DNA of 64,000 bases from positions 62,001 to 126,000 of the forward strand of contig NZ_PXNN01000011.1 of NCBI RefSeq assembly GCF_003007685.1, in the 5' to 3' direction. The position numbers and the translations under genes are program-made. The notes beneath the pieces are model-generated. The model was not told the origin of the DNA, searched no databases, and worked only from the letters and a program-made list of their open reading frames with translations. The stretch comes from Marinobacter halophilus (GTDB lineage: Bacteria; Pseudomonadota; Gammaproteobacteria; Pseudomonadales; Oleiphilaceae). Position 1 is the first letter of the stretch. Each line of letters starts with the position of its first letter. Positions 37,027-46,364 of the stretch are shown here, piece after piece.

Positions 37027-38019
37027 ATGCCGCAAGCCAAGCTGACCGACCGATTTGGCCGCACCGTCAATTATGTGCGCCTGTCGGTAACTGACCGCTG
37101 CGACTTCCGCTGTGTGTACTGCATGGCGGAGGACATGACCTTCCTGCCCCGACAGCAGGTGCTGACACTGGAAGAGATCGCCCGGGTGGCCCGCAACTTT
37201 GTTGGCCTTGGCACCGAGAAGATCCGGTTAACCGGAGGCGAGCCTCTGGTCCGCAAAGACATTCTTGAGCTGGTTCAGGAAATCGGCAGTTATGGCCTGC
37301 GCGATTTTGCCATGACCACCAATGGCAGTCAGCTGCCGGTGATGGCGGAAAAACTGCGCCACGCGGGCCTGCATCGACTCAACATCAGTCTCGATTCACT
37401 GGACCGGGACAAGTTCCGCAACATCACCCGTACCGGCAATCTGGATCAGGTGCTGGACGGCATTGATGCCGCGCGAGACGCTGGTTTCCGGGGTATCAAG
37501 CTGAATACGGTGGTGATGAAGGGCCGTAACGATGAGGAGATTCCGGAGCTGGTCGAGTTTGCCCGGAAGAAGCAGGTGGACATCACGTTTATTGAAGAGA
37601 TGCCGCTGGGTGAAATTTCCGAGCACGATCGCGGCTTGGCGCTGTGTACCAGCGATGAGGTGCGCGAGCTGATTAGCGAGCATCATGAGTTGATTGAGGC
37701 TACGGAGAATTCTGGTGGACCGGCGCGTTATTACCGGATGCCAGACAGCTCAATTCGTGTCGGGTTTATTTCGCCACATTCCCATAATTTTTGTTCTACC
37801 TGTAACCGGGTTCGGGTGACGGTAGAGGGGCGGCTGTTGCTGTGTCTGGGCAATGAGCATTCGGTGGATTTGATGCGTGTGCTGCGGGGTCACCCGGTGA
37901 CGGACGATAAGCTGCGGCAAACGATTATCGATGCGATGGATCTGAAGCCTGAGCGGCATCATTTTTCTGCCAATGGGGATGTTGAGATTCTTCGGTTTAT
38001 GAATATGACCGGCGGCTGA
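37027..38019 (+). CDS. moaA: GTP 3',8-cyclase MoaA
   Basis: A 330-residue radical SAM enzyme for the first step of molybdenum cofactor synthesis, converting GTP to 3',8-cyclo-7,8-dihydro-GTP. The N-terminal 4Fe-4S motif is CDFRCVYC; the C-terminal cluster uses [18 protein letters not shown], and the protein ends in Gly-Gly, as MoaA requires. ATG 37027 (MPQAKLTD) follows CAGGGAAAC; the frame extends to 36907 without support. It supplies the cofactor for NarG, encoded in the same block. Convergent with nosL; a type A hairpin separates them. Confidence 0.95.
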   Translation: MPQAKLTDRFGRTVNYVRLSVTDRCDFRCVYCMAEDMTFLPRQQVLTLEEIARVARNFVGLGTEKIRLTGGEPLVRKDILELVQEIGSYGLRDFAMTTNGSQLPVMAEKLRHAGLHRLNISLDSLDRDKFRNITRTGNLDQVLDGIDAARDAGFRGIKLNTVVMKGRNDEEIPELVEFARKKQVDITFIEEMPLGEISEHDRGLALCTSDEVRELISEHHELIEATENSGGPARYYRMPDSSIRVGFISPHSHNFCSTCNRVRVTVEGRLLLCLGNEHSVDLMRVLRGHPVTDDKLRQTIIDAMDLKPERHHFSANGDVEILRFMNMTGG

Positions 38020-38062
38020 TTTCGTACTTTTGTCCCTAGCCTTCTGATTTCGCGGTAGCGAT

Positions 38063-38169
38063 CTGGTGAGGGGCCCCCTTCCAAAACACGCTCCTTCGGC
38101 ACATCCCTGTAACGCTTGGGCTCCGCCATCCATGGCTCCGCACAGTTTTGGAAGGGGGCCCCTCACCAG
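38063..38169. repeat. Type A intergenic hairpin, copy 1
   Basis: A perfect 25-bp inverted repeat (38063-38087 and 38145-38169; arm starts CTGGTGAGGGGCCCCCTTCC) encloses a 57-base loop. The loop contains ACGCT, CATCCCTGTA and CCATCCATGGCTCCGCA, shared with copies at 41973-42085 and 47743-47936. It lies between the convergent ends of moaA and nosL and could act as a two-way terminator. Confidence 0.85.
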
Positions 38170-38266
38170 CTCTTTCAGACTTCTGAATGGTAGTCTTTAA
38201 AACACCGACTTTCGATTGGCTGTCCTTGCCAATCCACTAACCCCCAAATGATCACATGAGGCGACT

Positions 38267-38872
38267 TCAGTGGCCTGAGCGCACGTTGCGATCCTCTGCC
38301 ATTGAATGGTCAGCATTCATGTCTTGGTGACTACCCATGCCATCCATACCATCCATACCATGCATCGCTATGCCTGCGTTCAGGTGGCCCATGGTGATGT
38401 CGGAAAACGCCAGTACTTCACCACCGTGCTCCGCGGCGAAGTCGACAGCTTCCGTCTTGGTTTCGAAAGACGCCAGGGTCGGGCCCATGGCGCCTGTGCG
38501 GTTGGAGCCGACGACGTACCAGGCTTTACGGGCGTCGATCAGGTGGGTGTCTTCCAGGTGTTCCCAGTGGGTTTGGGCCATGTTGTGAACGTAGAGGGTG
38601 TGGTCGCGGTTTTCGTTTTCAGGCTGCAGGAACCAGGCGAACATGTCTTTGGTTGAGCAGAATTTGCGGATGTTCTGCTCCCGTTCGGTGAAGGCCTGGC
38701 CTTTGGGCCCTGGGAAATTGGTTATGACCATGCCGCAGACGTGGCATTCGTCGCCGGATTCGAAGTGGACCGGATCGGGTTTGGCCAGGGTTTGCGGGTC
38801 ATCGCCGGAGCAGCCGGCGAGGGTGATGGCTGCCAGGCCGGCGATGAACCATTTGGTGATTGGGTGTGCCAT
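38267..38872 (-). CDS. nosL: Nitrous oxide reductase accessory lipoprotein NosL
   Basis: A 201-residue copper chaperone. The lipobox LAGC puts the lipidated Cys at residue 21, and CHVCGM (Cys43, Cys46, Met48) is the NosL copper-binding motif. It delivers Cu(I) for the NosZ CuZ site. The C-terminal tail of about 40 residues is rich in Met and His (HGMDGMDGMGSHQDMN), an unusual extension with a tandem DNA repeat behind it. Start at ATG 38872 behind CCGGAGAC; it follows nosY after 23 bp. The longer frame to 38971 overlaps nosY and is rejected. Confidence 0.92.
   Translation of the reverse strand: MAHPITKWFIAGLAAITLAGCSGDDPQTLAKPDPVHFESGDECHVCGMVITNFPGPKGQAFTEREQNIRKFCSTKDMFAWFLQPENENRDHTLYVHNMAQTHWEHLEDTHLIDARKAWYVVGSNRTGAMGPTLASFETKTEAVDFAAEHGGEVLAFSDITMGHLNAGIAMHGMDGMDGMGSHQDMNADHSMAEDRNVRSGH
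38340..38357 (-). repeat. Tandem 9-bp repeat within nosL
   Basis: Two exact copies of CCATCCATA, followed by a related CCATGCATC, encode the GMDGMDGM part of the NosL tail. The repeat is in frame, so a change in copy number would add or remove MDG units. Confidence 0.8.
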
Positions 38873-38895
38873 GTTTCGGGTGTCTCCGGTCGGGG

Positions 38896-39726
38896 TCAGA
38901 TTTTTCGGTTTTTGAACAACAACAGTGCACCCGCCAGCGGGATGGCGCACCAGAGAACAAGGGCGAACCACAGGCCACCTGCACCGATTGGCAAGTCGGA
39001 ACCAAGGCTCAGGACACCACTTAGCTGACCGCTGCCGCCGAAGGCAACGATGTTGAGCAGGCGGTAGATGTCGGTCGGATTGAGCATGAGTAGCCAGGGC
39101 AGCAAATCAGGATTGAATTTGCCTTCGCTGGCGACCAGAACGCCCAGCAGCATCAGGTCAAAGATCAATACGAAGAAGAACCAGATCGCCAGGGCCATGC
39201 CGGCGGCGATCGGTTTTTCGCTGACGCGGACGCTGACCAGGTACGCCAGGGCGATGAAGCCCCAGCCCAGCAAGATGGTAGAGCCAATGAATCGGCCCAT
39301 GGCGACGGCCAGTGCGCCAATGGCGACATTCTCCACAAGCAGTGCAATGGCAATGCCGGCCACACCAAAACCGATCAGTGTGGCCAGGGCGAGGGTGAGA
39401 CCATGGCCGAGAAATTTCCCGAGCAGGAGCTGGCTCTTGCTGAGCGGATAGGTCATCAGCAGCAACAGAGTGCCGCCCTCTTCTTCCCCTACGATGGCAT
39501 CATAGGCCAGCAACAGGGCGATCAGGGGGATCAGGAAGATGCCCAGGCTGGCGAGGCTGGCAATGGTGGCGGGGGTGGAGGCATACCCCACCTGCCCCGA
39601 GGCGGCCGCACCAAACCAGGCAATGCCAAGGGCCAGGGTGGCGAATACCAGTGAGATGGCCACCAGCCACCGATTACGGAAGCTGTCGCTGAGCTCTTTA
39701 CGGGCTATGGTCCAGATCGCGTTCAT
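38896..39726 (-). CDS. nosY: ABC transporter permease NosY
   Basis: A 276-residue membrane subunit with about six helices. MNAIWTIARKELSDSFRNRW at the N-terminus and VGEEEGGTLLLLMTYPLSKS in the first loop are characteristic of NosY/ABC-2 permeases. With NosF and NosD it forms the NosDFY complex needed to assemble the CuZ centre of N2O reductase. The start overlaps the nosF stop by 4 bp, so the two are probably translationally coupled; nosL follows 23 bp later. Confidence 0.95.
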   Translation of the reverse strand: MNAIWTIARKELSDSFRNRWLVAISLVFATLALGIAWFGAAASGQVGYASTPATIASLASLGIFLIPLIALLLAYDAIVGEEEGGTLLLLMTYPLSKSQLLLGKFLGHGLTLALATLIGFGVAGIAIALLVENVAIGALAVAMGRFIGSTILLGWGFIALAYLVSVRVSEKPIAAGMALAIWFFFVLIFDLMLLGVLVASEGKFNPDLLPWLLMLNPTDIYRLLNIVAFGGSGQLSGVLSLGSDLPIGAGGLWFALVLWCAIPLAGALLLFKNRKI

Positions 39727-40655
39727 TGACTGCCTCCCCGATGGGCCAGGCCACCCGAGCCGATAAAGTGGACGTAGATATCTTCCAGGCTGGGCTGGTG
39801 GATACCCAGATCGGCGACTTCGCCGGAGCTTACCAGGGTTTGTATCAGTGCCATTTTCTCTTTCGGTCTTACATCGACCAGCAGTCGGCCGTTGTCACTC
39901 TTGATCATCAGGCCGGCACTCGAGCCGGCACCTTCAACTACCTGCTCCAGGGCACTCAGGCTGTTGGCCGGTTCCAGGATGAGGGTTACCGGCATATTGG
40001 CCTGTCGGCGCAAAGCCGGCAGATCACCAACGGCTTTCAGGGCGCCATCGGTAAGGATGGCGGCGCGATCGATGTATGGTTCGACGCCCGGCAGCACGTG
40101 TGAACACAACACGATACCCGCCCCTTCATCCCGCAAACGCCGCAGCAACCGATACAGATCCGCCGTTGCGACCGGGTCCAGGCCTACCGTGGGTTCATCC
40201 AGCATCAGCAACTTCGGTTTGCCCAGCAGCGCCTGCGCCAGACCCAGGCGCTGGCGCATACCCTTGGAATAAGTCTTGGTGCGGGCATCCATGGCATCGC
40301 CCAGCCCCACCTGTTCCAGCAACTCCGGCACCTGCTTCAACGCCGCGCCTTTAAGCCGGGCAAAGTGGCTTAGAATTTCCCGACCGGTCAGCTGCGGGTA
40401 GAACATTACGTTCTCTGGCAGGTAACCAATGTGCTGGCTCACCTGCGGATCACCAGCCGCGCCGTCCAGCACCGACACCTTGCCCTCGGTCGGCTTCATC
40501 AGGCCCAGAATCAACTTGATCGACGTGGTCTTGCCGGCCCCGTTATGGCCGAACAACCCGAGGATTTCCCCAGGCTCCAGCCGCAGATCCACTCCGTGCA
40601 GCACCGTTGCCTTATCATAACGGTGGCTGACATTATCTAATTGAAAACAGTTCAT
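39723..40655 (-). CDS. nosF: ABC transporter ATP-binding protein NosF
   Basis: A 310-residue ATPase. Walker A is GHNGAGKTT (36-44), the signature YSKGMRQRLGLAQ (129-141) and Walker B LLMLDEP (149-155). It powers the NosDFY complex in copper-site maturation. It overlaps nosD by 4 bp on one side and nosY by 4 bp on the other, a tightly coupled set. The C-terminal 90 residues are the variable part typical of NosF. Confidence 0.95.
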   Translation of the reverse strand: MNCFQLDNVSHRYDKATVLHGVDLRLEPGEILGLFGHNGAGKTTSIKLILGLMKPTEGKVSVLDGAAGDPQVSQHIGYLPENVMFYPQLTGREILSHFARLKGAALKQVPELLEQVGLGDAMDARTKTYSKGMRQRLGLAQALLGKPKLLMLDEPTVGLDPVATADLYRLLRRLRDEGAGIVLCSHVLPGVEPYIDRAAILTDGALKAVGDLPALRRQANMPVTLILEPANSLSALEQVVEGAGSSAGLMIKSDNGRLLVDVRPKEKMALIQTLVSSGEVADLGIHQPSLEDIYVHFIGSGGLAHRGGSQ

Positions 40656-41920
40656 CGGGTCTCCGATTGCAGGTGTTCGGGAATTCGCATCAAGGGATGG
40701 GGATCACTCACCCCGGCAGATTTCACCACCGGAAACGCATCCTGTACCCAGCGCAAAGTATCCACCGCCGGGCTGAACATCAGCACTTTCGCCTCCGGGT
40801 ACTTCCACAGCAACCGGTCGACGTTATCATTAGGCTCATAAGCCACATCGCCAATGCCGTCCTGATTGCGATCCCAGCCCAGGTAATCGCTCCAGAAATT
40901 ACCCTGCTCGTCCTTCGCCCAGGTTTGGGTGCGGGTCGCCACGTACTTAACCTGGCGCTCATTGTTCACGAAGGCATTATCAAACACCTCGTTCTCCTCC
41001 GAGCCCGCGGTCAGATGAATGCCGATGTTACTGTCCGCAAACAGGTTGCCCTCGAAGATGTTGTACAAAGAGTTGTAGATAAAAACGGCCTTGCCCTCAC
41101 CCCCGGAAATCATGACCCCGCCGGTCTGCCCCTGAGACACCCCGGTCACCACATTGCCCTTCAGGGTGGAGTTGGTGATGAAGTTCATCAGAATCCCGTA
41201 ATTCTCATCGTTCTCCGACCGGTTATTCACCACCGTCAGGTACTTGCTCTGCATCAGCGCGTACCCCGTGCGCGTACCCCGGGTGACATTGCCCTCCAGC
41301 AAGTTGTGCATCGAATACATGTAATGAATGCCATAACGCAGATCCGTCATCACGTTATTACGAATCTCGTTGTTGTTGGCGGTCTCGATGTAAATGCCAT
41401 CCCGGGTCTGGCTGACGTCGTTGCCCTCAATCAACGCCCCGGTGGTATTGAACAGATGAATGCCGTTGCCCCGATCCTGCGACCGCAGGCTGAGCTCGCC
41501 GCGAATGACATTGCCTTTCACTATCACATCCGGCGTAGCATCCAGCCAAACCCCAAACGCCGGCCCCTGCAGCCGGTTATTCTCAACCACCGCCCCCCGG
41601 GCCTCCCGGGCCACAAAAATCCCGGTATCCAGGGTATTCAGATCCCGGCCCCAGTTACGCACCGTACAGCCGGCAAACGTTACGCCCTCGGCCAGGATAT
41701 CCACAGTATTACCTTGGCCTGCGCCGTCAATTACGGTTTCCGGAACACAGGACACCGTCACCCCCGGCACCCTGATAGCCAGAGCTGAAAGTGTTTCTGG
41801 TGGAAGCTCGATGGAAGCACCCGGTTCCAGATTATCAAGCTGTTGTTGCAGGTCCGCGTTGGCGGCAAGCGGTAAAAGAGCGACGGTCAGGGCCACCCCA
41901 TAACGCAAAAGTTGATGCAT
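40652..41920 (-). CDS. nosD: Periplasmic copper-site maturation protein NosD
   Basis: A 422-residue exported protein with a signal peptide cut near ANA|DLQ (about residue 23). The rest is a right-handed parallel beta-helix (CASH domain) built from repeats such as GNVIRGELSLRSQDRGNGIH and GYALMQSKYLTVVNNRSEN. NosD works with NosFY and the chaperone NosL to load the CuZ site of NosZ. ATG 41920 follows AGAGAG by 8 bases; a TTG one codon earlier is possible. It is separated from nosZ by two hairpins. Confidence 0.94.
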   Translation of the reverse strand: MHQLLRYGVALTVALLPLAANADLQQQLDNLEPGASIELPPETLSALAIRVPGVTVSCVPETVIDGAGQGNTVDILAEGVTFAGCTVRNWGRDLNTLDTGIFVAREARGAVVENNRLQGPAFGVWLDATPDVIVKGNVIRGELSLRSQDRGNGIHLFNTTGALIEGNDVSQTRDGIYIETANNNEIRNNVMTDLRYGIHYMYSMHNLLEGNVTRGTRTGYALMQSKYLTVVNNRSENDENYGILMNFITNSTLKGNVVTGVSQGQTGGVMISGGEGKAVFIYNSLYNIFEGNLFADSNIGIHLTAGSEENEVFDNAFVNNERQVKYVATRTQTWAKDEQGNFWSDYLGWDRNQDGIGDVAYEPNDNVDRLLWKYPEAKVLMFSPAVDTLRWVQDAFPVVKSAGVSDPHPLMRIPEHLQSETR

Positions 41921-41972
41921 CAAATGCTCTCTAAAAAAAGTGAAAATCAGCCCGAGGACCGCACAGTGTCAG

Positions 41973-42085
41973 GCAAAACGATGGGATAGAACTTTCCGAA
42001 ACCTTGCGGAGCCATGGATGGCGCAGCAGAGCGTACACGGACGTATTCACAGCGTGTTTCGGAAAGTTCTATCCCATCGATTTGC
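41973..42085. repeat. Type A intergenic hairpin, copy 2
   Basis: Arms 41973-42002 and 42056-42085 pair over 30 bp with one mismatch (inner 24 bp perfect, arm CGATGGGATAGAACTTTCCG). The 53-base loop read on the opposite strand gives ACGCTGTGAATACGTCC, TGTACGCTCTGCT and CCATCCATGGCTCCGCAAG, matching copies 1 and 3. It is inverted relative to them and lies between nosZ and nosD. Confidence 0.85.
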
Positions 42086-42104
42086 TACTCCCAAACTAGC
42101 AGGC

Positions 42105-42138
42105 TTTAATACCAGGGCCTGCGGGCCCTGGTATTAAA
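42105..42138. terminator. Perfect hairpin just beyond nosZ stop
   Basis: TTTAATACCAGGGCC (42105-42119) and its exact complement (42124-42138) form a 15-bp stem with a TGCG loop, ending 9 bp past the nosZ stop (42148). There is no T run, so it may stabilise the nosZ mRNA or cause partial termination before nosDFYL. Confidence 0.6.
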
Positions 42139-42147
42139 GAGAGCCTA

Positions 42148-44052
42148 TCAGGCCTTCTCGACCAACATGCGACCACCCATCTCCATGTGCAGCGCATGGC
42201 AGAACCAGTTGCAGTAATACCAGTACACACCAGGCTTACCGGCCGTGAAGGTCACAGACGCGGTCTGCTGCGGACTCACTTCCATACTCACACCATGATT
42301 CACCATACAGAAGCCGTGAGTAACGTCTTCGATGGTATCGAGATTGGTCACATAAACGGACACCTCATCACCTTCCTTGACCTTGAACTCCAGCATGCCG
42401 TAAATGGGCGCAACAGAGGTCATGTAGACACGAACCTTGTTGCCGTCACGGATAACCTTGTTATCTGCCTCCAGAGTCACGCCATCCTTCTGAGCCTGCT
42501 CACGACAACTGGCAAAGAACGCATCCCCACGATCATAGATCTTCTTGGTTTTGATCTGATCACGACGTACCAGAATACAGTCGTGCGGCTCAGCAAAGGC
42601 GGGGCCATCGTGCACCAGCTTCATTTCCTCACCGGAAATATCAATCAGTTGATCATTTTCCGGGTGCAGCGGGCCAACCGGCAGGAAGCGGTCCTTGGAG
42701 AACTTGGACAGAACCACCAGCCATTTGCCATCGGCATCGCGGGACTCAGTCAGAGACGCGTGGTTGTGACCAGGCTGATAGTGAACGTCCAGCTTCTGAC
42801 GGATGTAGTTCACGTCTTCGCCGTTGTAGTGCTTGATCGCGTCTGCGATGTTCCACTTAACCACCTGGCTGTCGATAAACAGCGTGGTATAGGCATTGCC
42901 ACGGCCATCATAGGTGGTATGCAGTGGTCCAAGGCCCAGCTCAGGCTCGGCAATAATGGTGTCACGCAGCTCGATTTTGTTGTCGAACAGGTCATCCAGC
43001 TTGGCGATCTCGATCACGGAACAAGTCGGAGACAGCTTACCGTTGGCAATGAAGTACTTGCCGTCCGGTGACGTGTTCAGTCCGTGCGGGTTCTTCGGCA
43101 CCGGGATATAACGGGTTACCTCAGATTCGCCACGGCCGTCCACAACCGGTACTTTGGAGTCGCCGATGGTCTTGAAGTTACCGGCCTTGATGGCCGCTTC
43201 GATGCGTTCAACATTGAAGACCACAACCCAGTCGCGGTCATTACGCATGGTGCCCGCGAGGTCCAGGGCCTTCTCGGAGTTGTAGCAGGTAGAAGCAACG
43301 TACTTGCCGGTGTAGTCGGCATCGGTGTTATCCAGGTTGCCGTCTACAATCACCTGCCAGGCTACGTCCATCGTCTCTGCATTGAGAGCAGTGAACATGG
43401 TGTAACTGTTTTCCAGGCTGTAATCACTGCCATCATTCGGCTGCGGGATCACAAACTCAGCGTTGCAAAATACATAGTTTGTGCGCGGTACCTTCTGCAA
43501 TCGCAGGCCATGGATTGCCTGAACGTTCGGGATGAAAGTGACCTTGTCCGTCTTCATGATATCCAGGCGGATACGGGCTACCCGGGTGTTGGCCTTGTCG
43601 TTGATGAACAGGTACTTGCCATCGTAACGACCGTCTTCCATGGAAATGTGGGGGTGATGACAGTCACCGTTCAGGTACTGCTGATCACCACCGAGGATTT
43701 CCTTGCTTTCGTTGGTAATCCCCCAACCCGTCGCGGAGTCCACATTAAAGACAGGGATTCGCATTAGCTCCCGCATGGACGGCACACCCAGCACACGAAC
43801 TTCGCCCTGGTGCCCGCCACTCCAGAAACCGTAGTATTCATCCAGCTCGCCTGGCGCTACGTGCGCATTGTTTCGGGCTTCCTTGGCCGCGGCGGCGAAC
43901 GATTCACGAGTCATCATGGTGGCGCCCAAGCCTGTGGCGCCGGCAACACCGGCCAGTGCTGCCGCACCCATGAAGCGTCGACGGCTAAACCCGCTTTCCG
44001 GGGCTTCAGGCGTATCTTTGGTCAGTTCATCTCTTTTTTTCATAGCGTCCAA
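42148..44052 (-). CDS. nosZ: Nitrous-oxide reductase NosZ (clade I, Tat-exported)
   Basis: A 634-residue periplasmic enzyme reducing N2O to N2. The twin-arginine signal SRRRFMGAAALAG (residues 23-35) marks the clade I, Tat-exported type. A seven-bladed beta-propeller holds the CuZ site (histidines such as in DCHHPHIS), and the C-terminal cupredoxin domain carries the CuA ligands Cys614, Cys618, His622 and Met625 in CNWFCHALHMEM. GGAGTTGG lies upstream of the start. It lies 68 bp after nosR, so it probably shares the nosR promoter. Confidence 0.97.
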   Translation of the reverse strand: MDAMKKRDELTKDTPEAPESGFSRRRFMGAAALAGVAGATGLGATMMTRESFAAAAKEARNNAHVAPGELDEYYGFWSGGHQGEVRVLGVPSMRELMRIPVFNVDSATGWGITNESKEILGGDQQYLNGDCHHPHISMEDGRYDGKYLFINDKANTRVARIRLDIMKTDKVTFIPNVQAIHGLRLQKVPRTNYVFCNAEFVIPQPNDGSDYSLENSYTMFTALNAETMDVAWQVIVDGNLDNTDADYTGKYVASTCYNSEKALDLAGTMRNDRDWVVVFNVERIEAAIKAGNFKTIGDSKVPVVDGRGESEVTRYIPVPKNPHGLNTSPDGKYFIANGKLSPTCSVIEIAKLDDLFDNKIELRDTIIAEPELGLGPLHTTYDGRGNAYTTLFIDSQVVKWNIADAIKHYNGEDVNYIRQKLDVHYQPGHNHASLTESRDADGKWLVVLSKFSKDRFLPVGPLHPENDQLIDISGEEMKLVHDGPAFAEPHDCILVRRDQIKTKKIYDRGDAFFASCREQAQKDGVTLEADNKVIRDGNKVRVYMTSVAPIYGMLEFKVKEGDEVSVYVTNLDTIEDVTHGFCMVNHGVSMEVSPQQTASVTFTAGKPGVYWYYCNWFCHALHMEMGGRMLVEKA

Positions 44053-44120
44053 CTCCGTTGTTGGTTATGGCGGTTTAAGTTCTCATTCTGTTCGGAGCGT
44101 CTTGGTGGCCCCGATACCTT

Positions 44121-46265
44121 TCAGTGCACCTGAACTACCGGTATTTCCTCCGGGTGGTCCGGTGCGTTGTGGCCACGGCGTTTGCCGCGACGCTTGACGA
44201 TCAGTGGCGGGCACTTATGGTCATCGAAATAGGTCATCTGGCAATCCAGGCAGTAGTGACATTCCATGTAGTTGATGTGGCCATCAGGGTGGATAGCCTG
44301 GACTTCACACTCGTGATCACACAGCCGGCATGGGTTACCACACTCCTTGCGGCGCTTGAGCCAGTCAAACACCCGCAGTTTGGTGGGCAAGGCCAAGGCC
44401 GCGCCCAGCGGGCATAAGTAGCGGCAATAGACCTTGCGGGTGAAGAGATTGACCGCCAGCAGCAATACGGCGTAAGTCACGAACGGCCAGGTGCGATCAA
44501 AATGCAGCGTAATGGCCGTCTTGAAGGGTTCCACTTCGGCCATTCGTTCAGCAGTCGCCAGAGACTCCAGTGACACGCCAAACAGCACCAGCAGAATGAT
44601 GTACTTGATGGCCCACAGGCGCTCATGCCAGGCAAAAGGCACGGTGTACTGGGGAACCTTGAGTTTTCGGGCAATCTCATTGATCAGCTCTTGCAGGGCA
44701 CCAAACGGGCACAGCCAGCCACAGTAAACGGCGCGCCCCCACAGCAGCACAATGCCGGCCACCACCGACCAGAGCACGAACAACATCGGGTCAATCAGGA
44801 AGGTTTCCCAGGTAAAACCACTGATCAGGCTGTTCGCAAAAGTCAGTACATTGACGATGGACAGCTGCCCCAGAGCATACCAACCAATAAAAAACAGGGT
44901 GTAGGTCAGAAAGGCATGGCGTATCCAGCGCATCATTTGCGGTTTCTTCACCAGCCAGTCCTGGAAGAACAGAATGAACAGCAGAACACCGATGCCCAGT
45001 CCCAACACCACGATCTGAAACTGCTTCTTGTACCAGACCTGAACCCACAGCGGCTGTTCTTCCAACCATTCTTCCTGGCTCAGCTCCACTTCTGCACGCG
45101 TGTAGTACTGCTCTGGCAGTTGATATTCCAGCGGGACCACCGCAAACTCACTGTCGAGCGGCCCAGTCTGGCGCTTGATGGTCAGCTCCAGCGACCAGGG
45201 AGTACCCGGATCAAAGTTGTACTGCTGACGAACAATGAACATGGCCATTTCCGGCAGCCGGGGCATGCCCTCAATGTAGACATCGCTGAGCCGGTGATAG
45301 TCGAGATCACGGAAGTTGAAGGTGTCACCAAACTGGCGGATCTGTACCCGGTCAAAAATACCCCCACGCACATAACCTGAACCCCGAAAGGAATAGGTAC
45401 CTGTGGCCATTACAGCGATGGCATGCTCGCCTTCCTTCATCTCGGACATCAGCCATTCGTACTGTTTGTCACCCAGCAGGTTACGGCCAATGGTCGGGAC
45501 ATCCAGGTAGGTGGCATAGAGATCGATAAAGGTGTCATCCCGTTCATCCGGGCCGGCAGTCTCAACGCCTTCAGCCGGGCCGCCCTTGAAGGCATCGTCC
45601 ACCATGCCGCGGGTCAGCAAAAGTCGCCGGATTGAACCGTCGCCGGTTAACTCTTCCCAGGTTTTATCGGCATAGGTGGTTTTGTCGATTTCCGCAATCG
45701 GCGGGCGATTACCGGCCGCGGTAACTTCAATCAGGCCCAGCTCACCACCCACACGGTGCGCGGTACGCATGATCACTTCGTTAATGACCATCACGGTAAC
45801 CGTTGCCCCAGACAGTCCATCCACGGCCACGCGGCGTTCTGATGATTTACCGCCCACCGTAACTCGCTGGTCTGCCTTCAAGCCGGTGTACTGGTCGGTG
45901 AAGTTATGCATCTTGATTTCAGGAATGCCGATCAGAAGAATCGGCTCATCGTGGTGGATCACACGGGTACCCTGAATAATCCCCTCGGTATTCAGCACCA
46001 CCATGGCGTTCAGGGGCTTACCGGAATAGGCCGGGGTTTGCACAAAATCGAGGGTCTGGTAGGCGTAACCCACCAGCTCGTCACCGGCGTATAGTTCCTG
46101 TATGGCGCGATTGTCTTCGCGCGGCTGGAAGCTGGTCACGGAGGGCATGGCGCCCTGGATCACCTGACGCCCCGCGACGGGCGCATACTCACTCAAAGGC
46201 TGGGCGTTCGCGGCCGCAGCCAGAACCATCAGCAGGATAAAAACTAAGCGGATTCCGTTAAACAC
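44121..46265 (-). CDS. nosR: NosR, membrane flavoprotein/Fe-S regulator and electron donor
   Basis: A 714-residue protein starting at GTG 46265. It has a signal peptide, a periplasmic FMN-binding domain (about residues 60-200, with VDGLSGATVTVMV, the covalent-flavin type threonine region), five or so membrane helices (about 410-640), and two 4Fe-4S motifs in the cytosolic C-terminus (CRYLCPLGAAL, CHYCLDCQ and CGNPCRLCDHEC). NosR is needed for nosZ expression and supplies electrons to NosZ. A perfect FNR/Dnr box lies 45 bp upstream. Confidence 0.95.
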   Translation of the reverse strand: MFNGIRLVFILLMVLAAAANAQPLSEYAPVAGRQVIQGAMPSVTSFQPREDNRAIQELYAGDELVGYAYQTLDFVQTPAYSGKPLNAMVVLNTEGIIQGTRVIHHDEPILLIGIPEIKMHNFTDQYTGLKADQRVTVGGKSSERRVAVDGLSGATVTVMVINEVIMRTAHRVGGELGLIEVTAAGNRPPIAEIDKTTYADKTWEELTGDGSIRRLLLTRGMVDDAFKGGPAEGVETAGPDERDDTFIDLYATYLDVPTIGRNLLGDKQYEWLMSEMKEGEHAIAVMATGTYSFRGSGYVRGGIFDRVQIRQFGDTFNFRDLDYHRLSDVYIEGMPRLPEMAMFIVRQQYNFDPGTPWSLELTIKRQTGPLDSEFAVVPLEYQLPEQYYTRAEVELSQEEWLEEQPLWVQVWYKKQFQIVVLGLGIGVLLFILFFQDWLVKKPQMMRWIRHAFLTYTLFFIGWYALGQLSIVNVLTFANSLISGFTWETFLIDPMLFVLWSVVAGIVLLWGRAVYCGWLCPFGALQELINEIARKLKVPQYTVPFAWHERLWAIKYIILLVLFGVSLESLATAERMAEVEPFKTAITLHFDRTWPFVTYAVLLLAVNLFTRKVYCRYLCPLGAALALPTKLRVFDWLKRRKECGNPCRLCDHECEVQAIHPDGHINYMECHYCLDCQMTYFDDHKCPPLIVKRRGKRRGHNAPDHPEEIPVVQVH

Positions 46266-46309
46266 TCAAACCCCCAGTCCGTTTGGAATACAACAAGGGT
46301 GAACCACCA

Positions 46310-46323
46310 TTGATAGAAATCAA
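46310..46323. promoter_or_regulatory. FNR/Dnr box upstream of nosR
   Basis: TTGAT-AGAA-ATCAA is a perfect match to the FNR/Anr/Dnr consensus. Toward nosR, TATTCC (a weak -10) starts 19 bases past the box, near the spacing of class II activated promoters. A Dnr-type regulator is encoded two genes away. Confidence 0.85.
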
Positions 46324-46364
46324 ATGCCTCTATCTGGATACAACATTCGGTAAGCTGACCACGG

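Noticed and set aside
41912..41923. TTGATGCATCAA at the nosD start
   Set aside because: A perfect palindrome, but the spacing (2 instead of 4 bases between TTGAT and ATCAA) is wrong for FNR, and it encodes the first residues of NosD.
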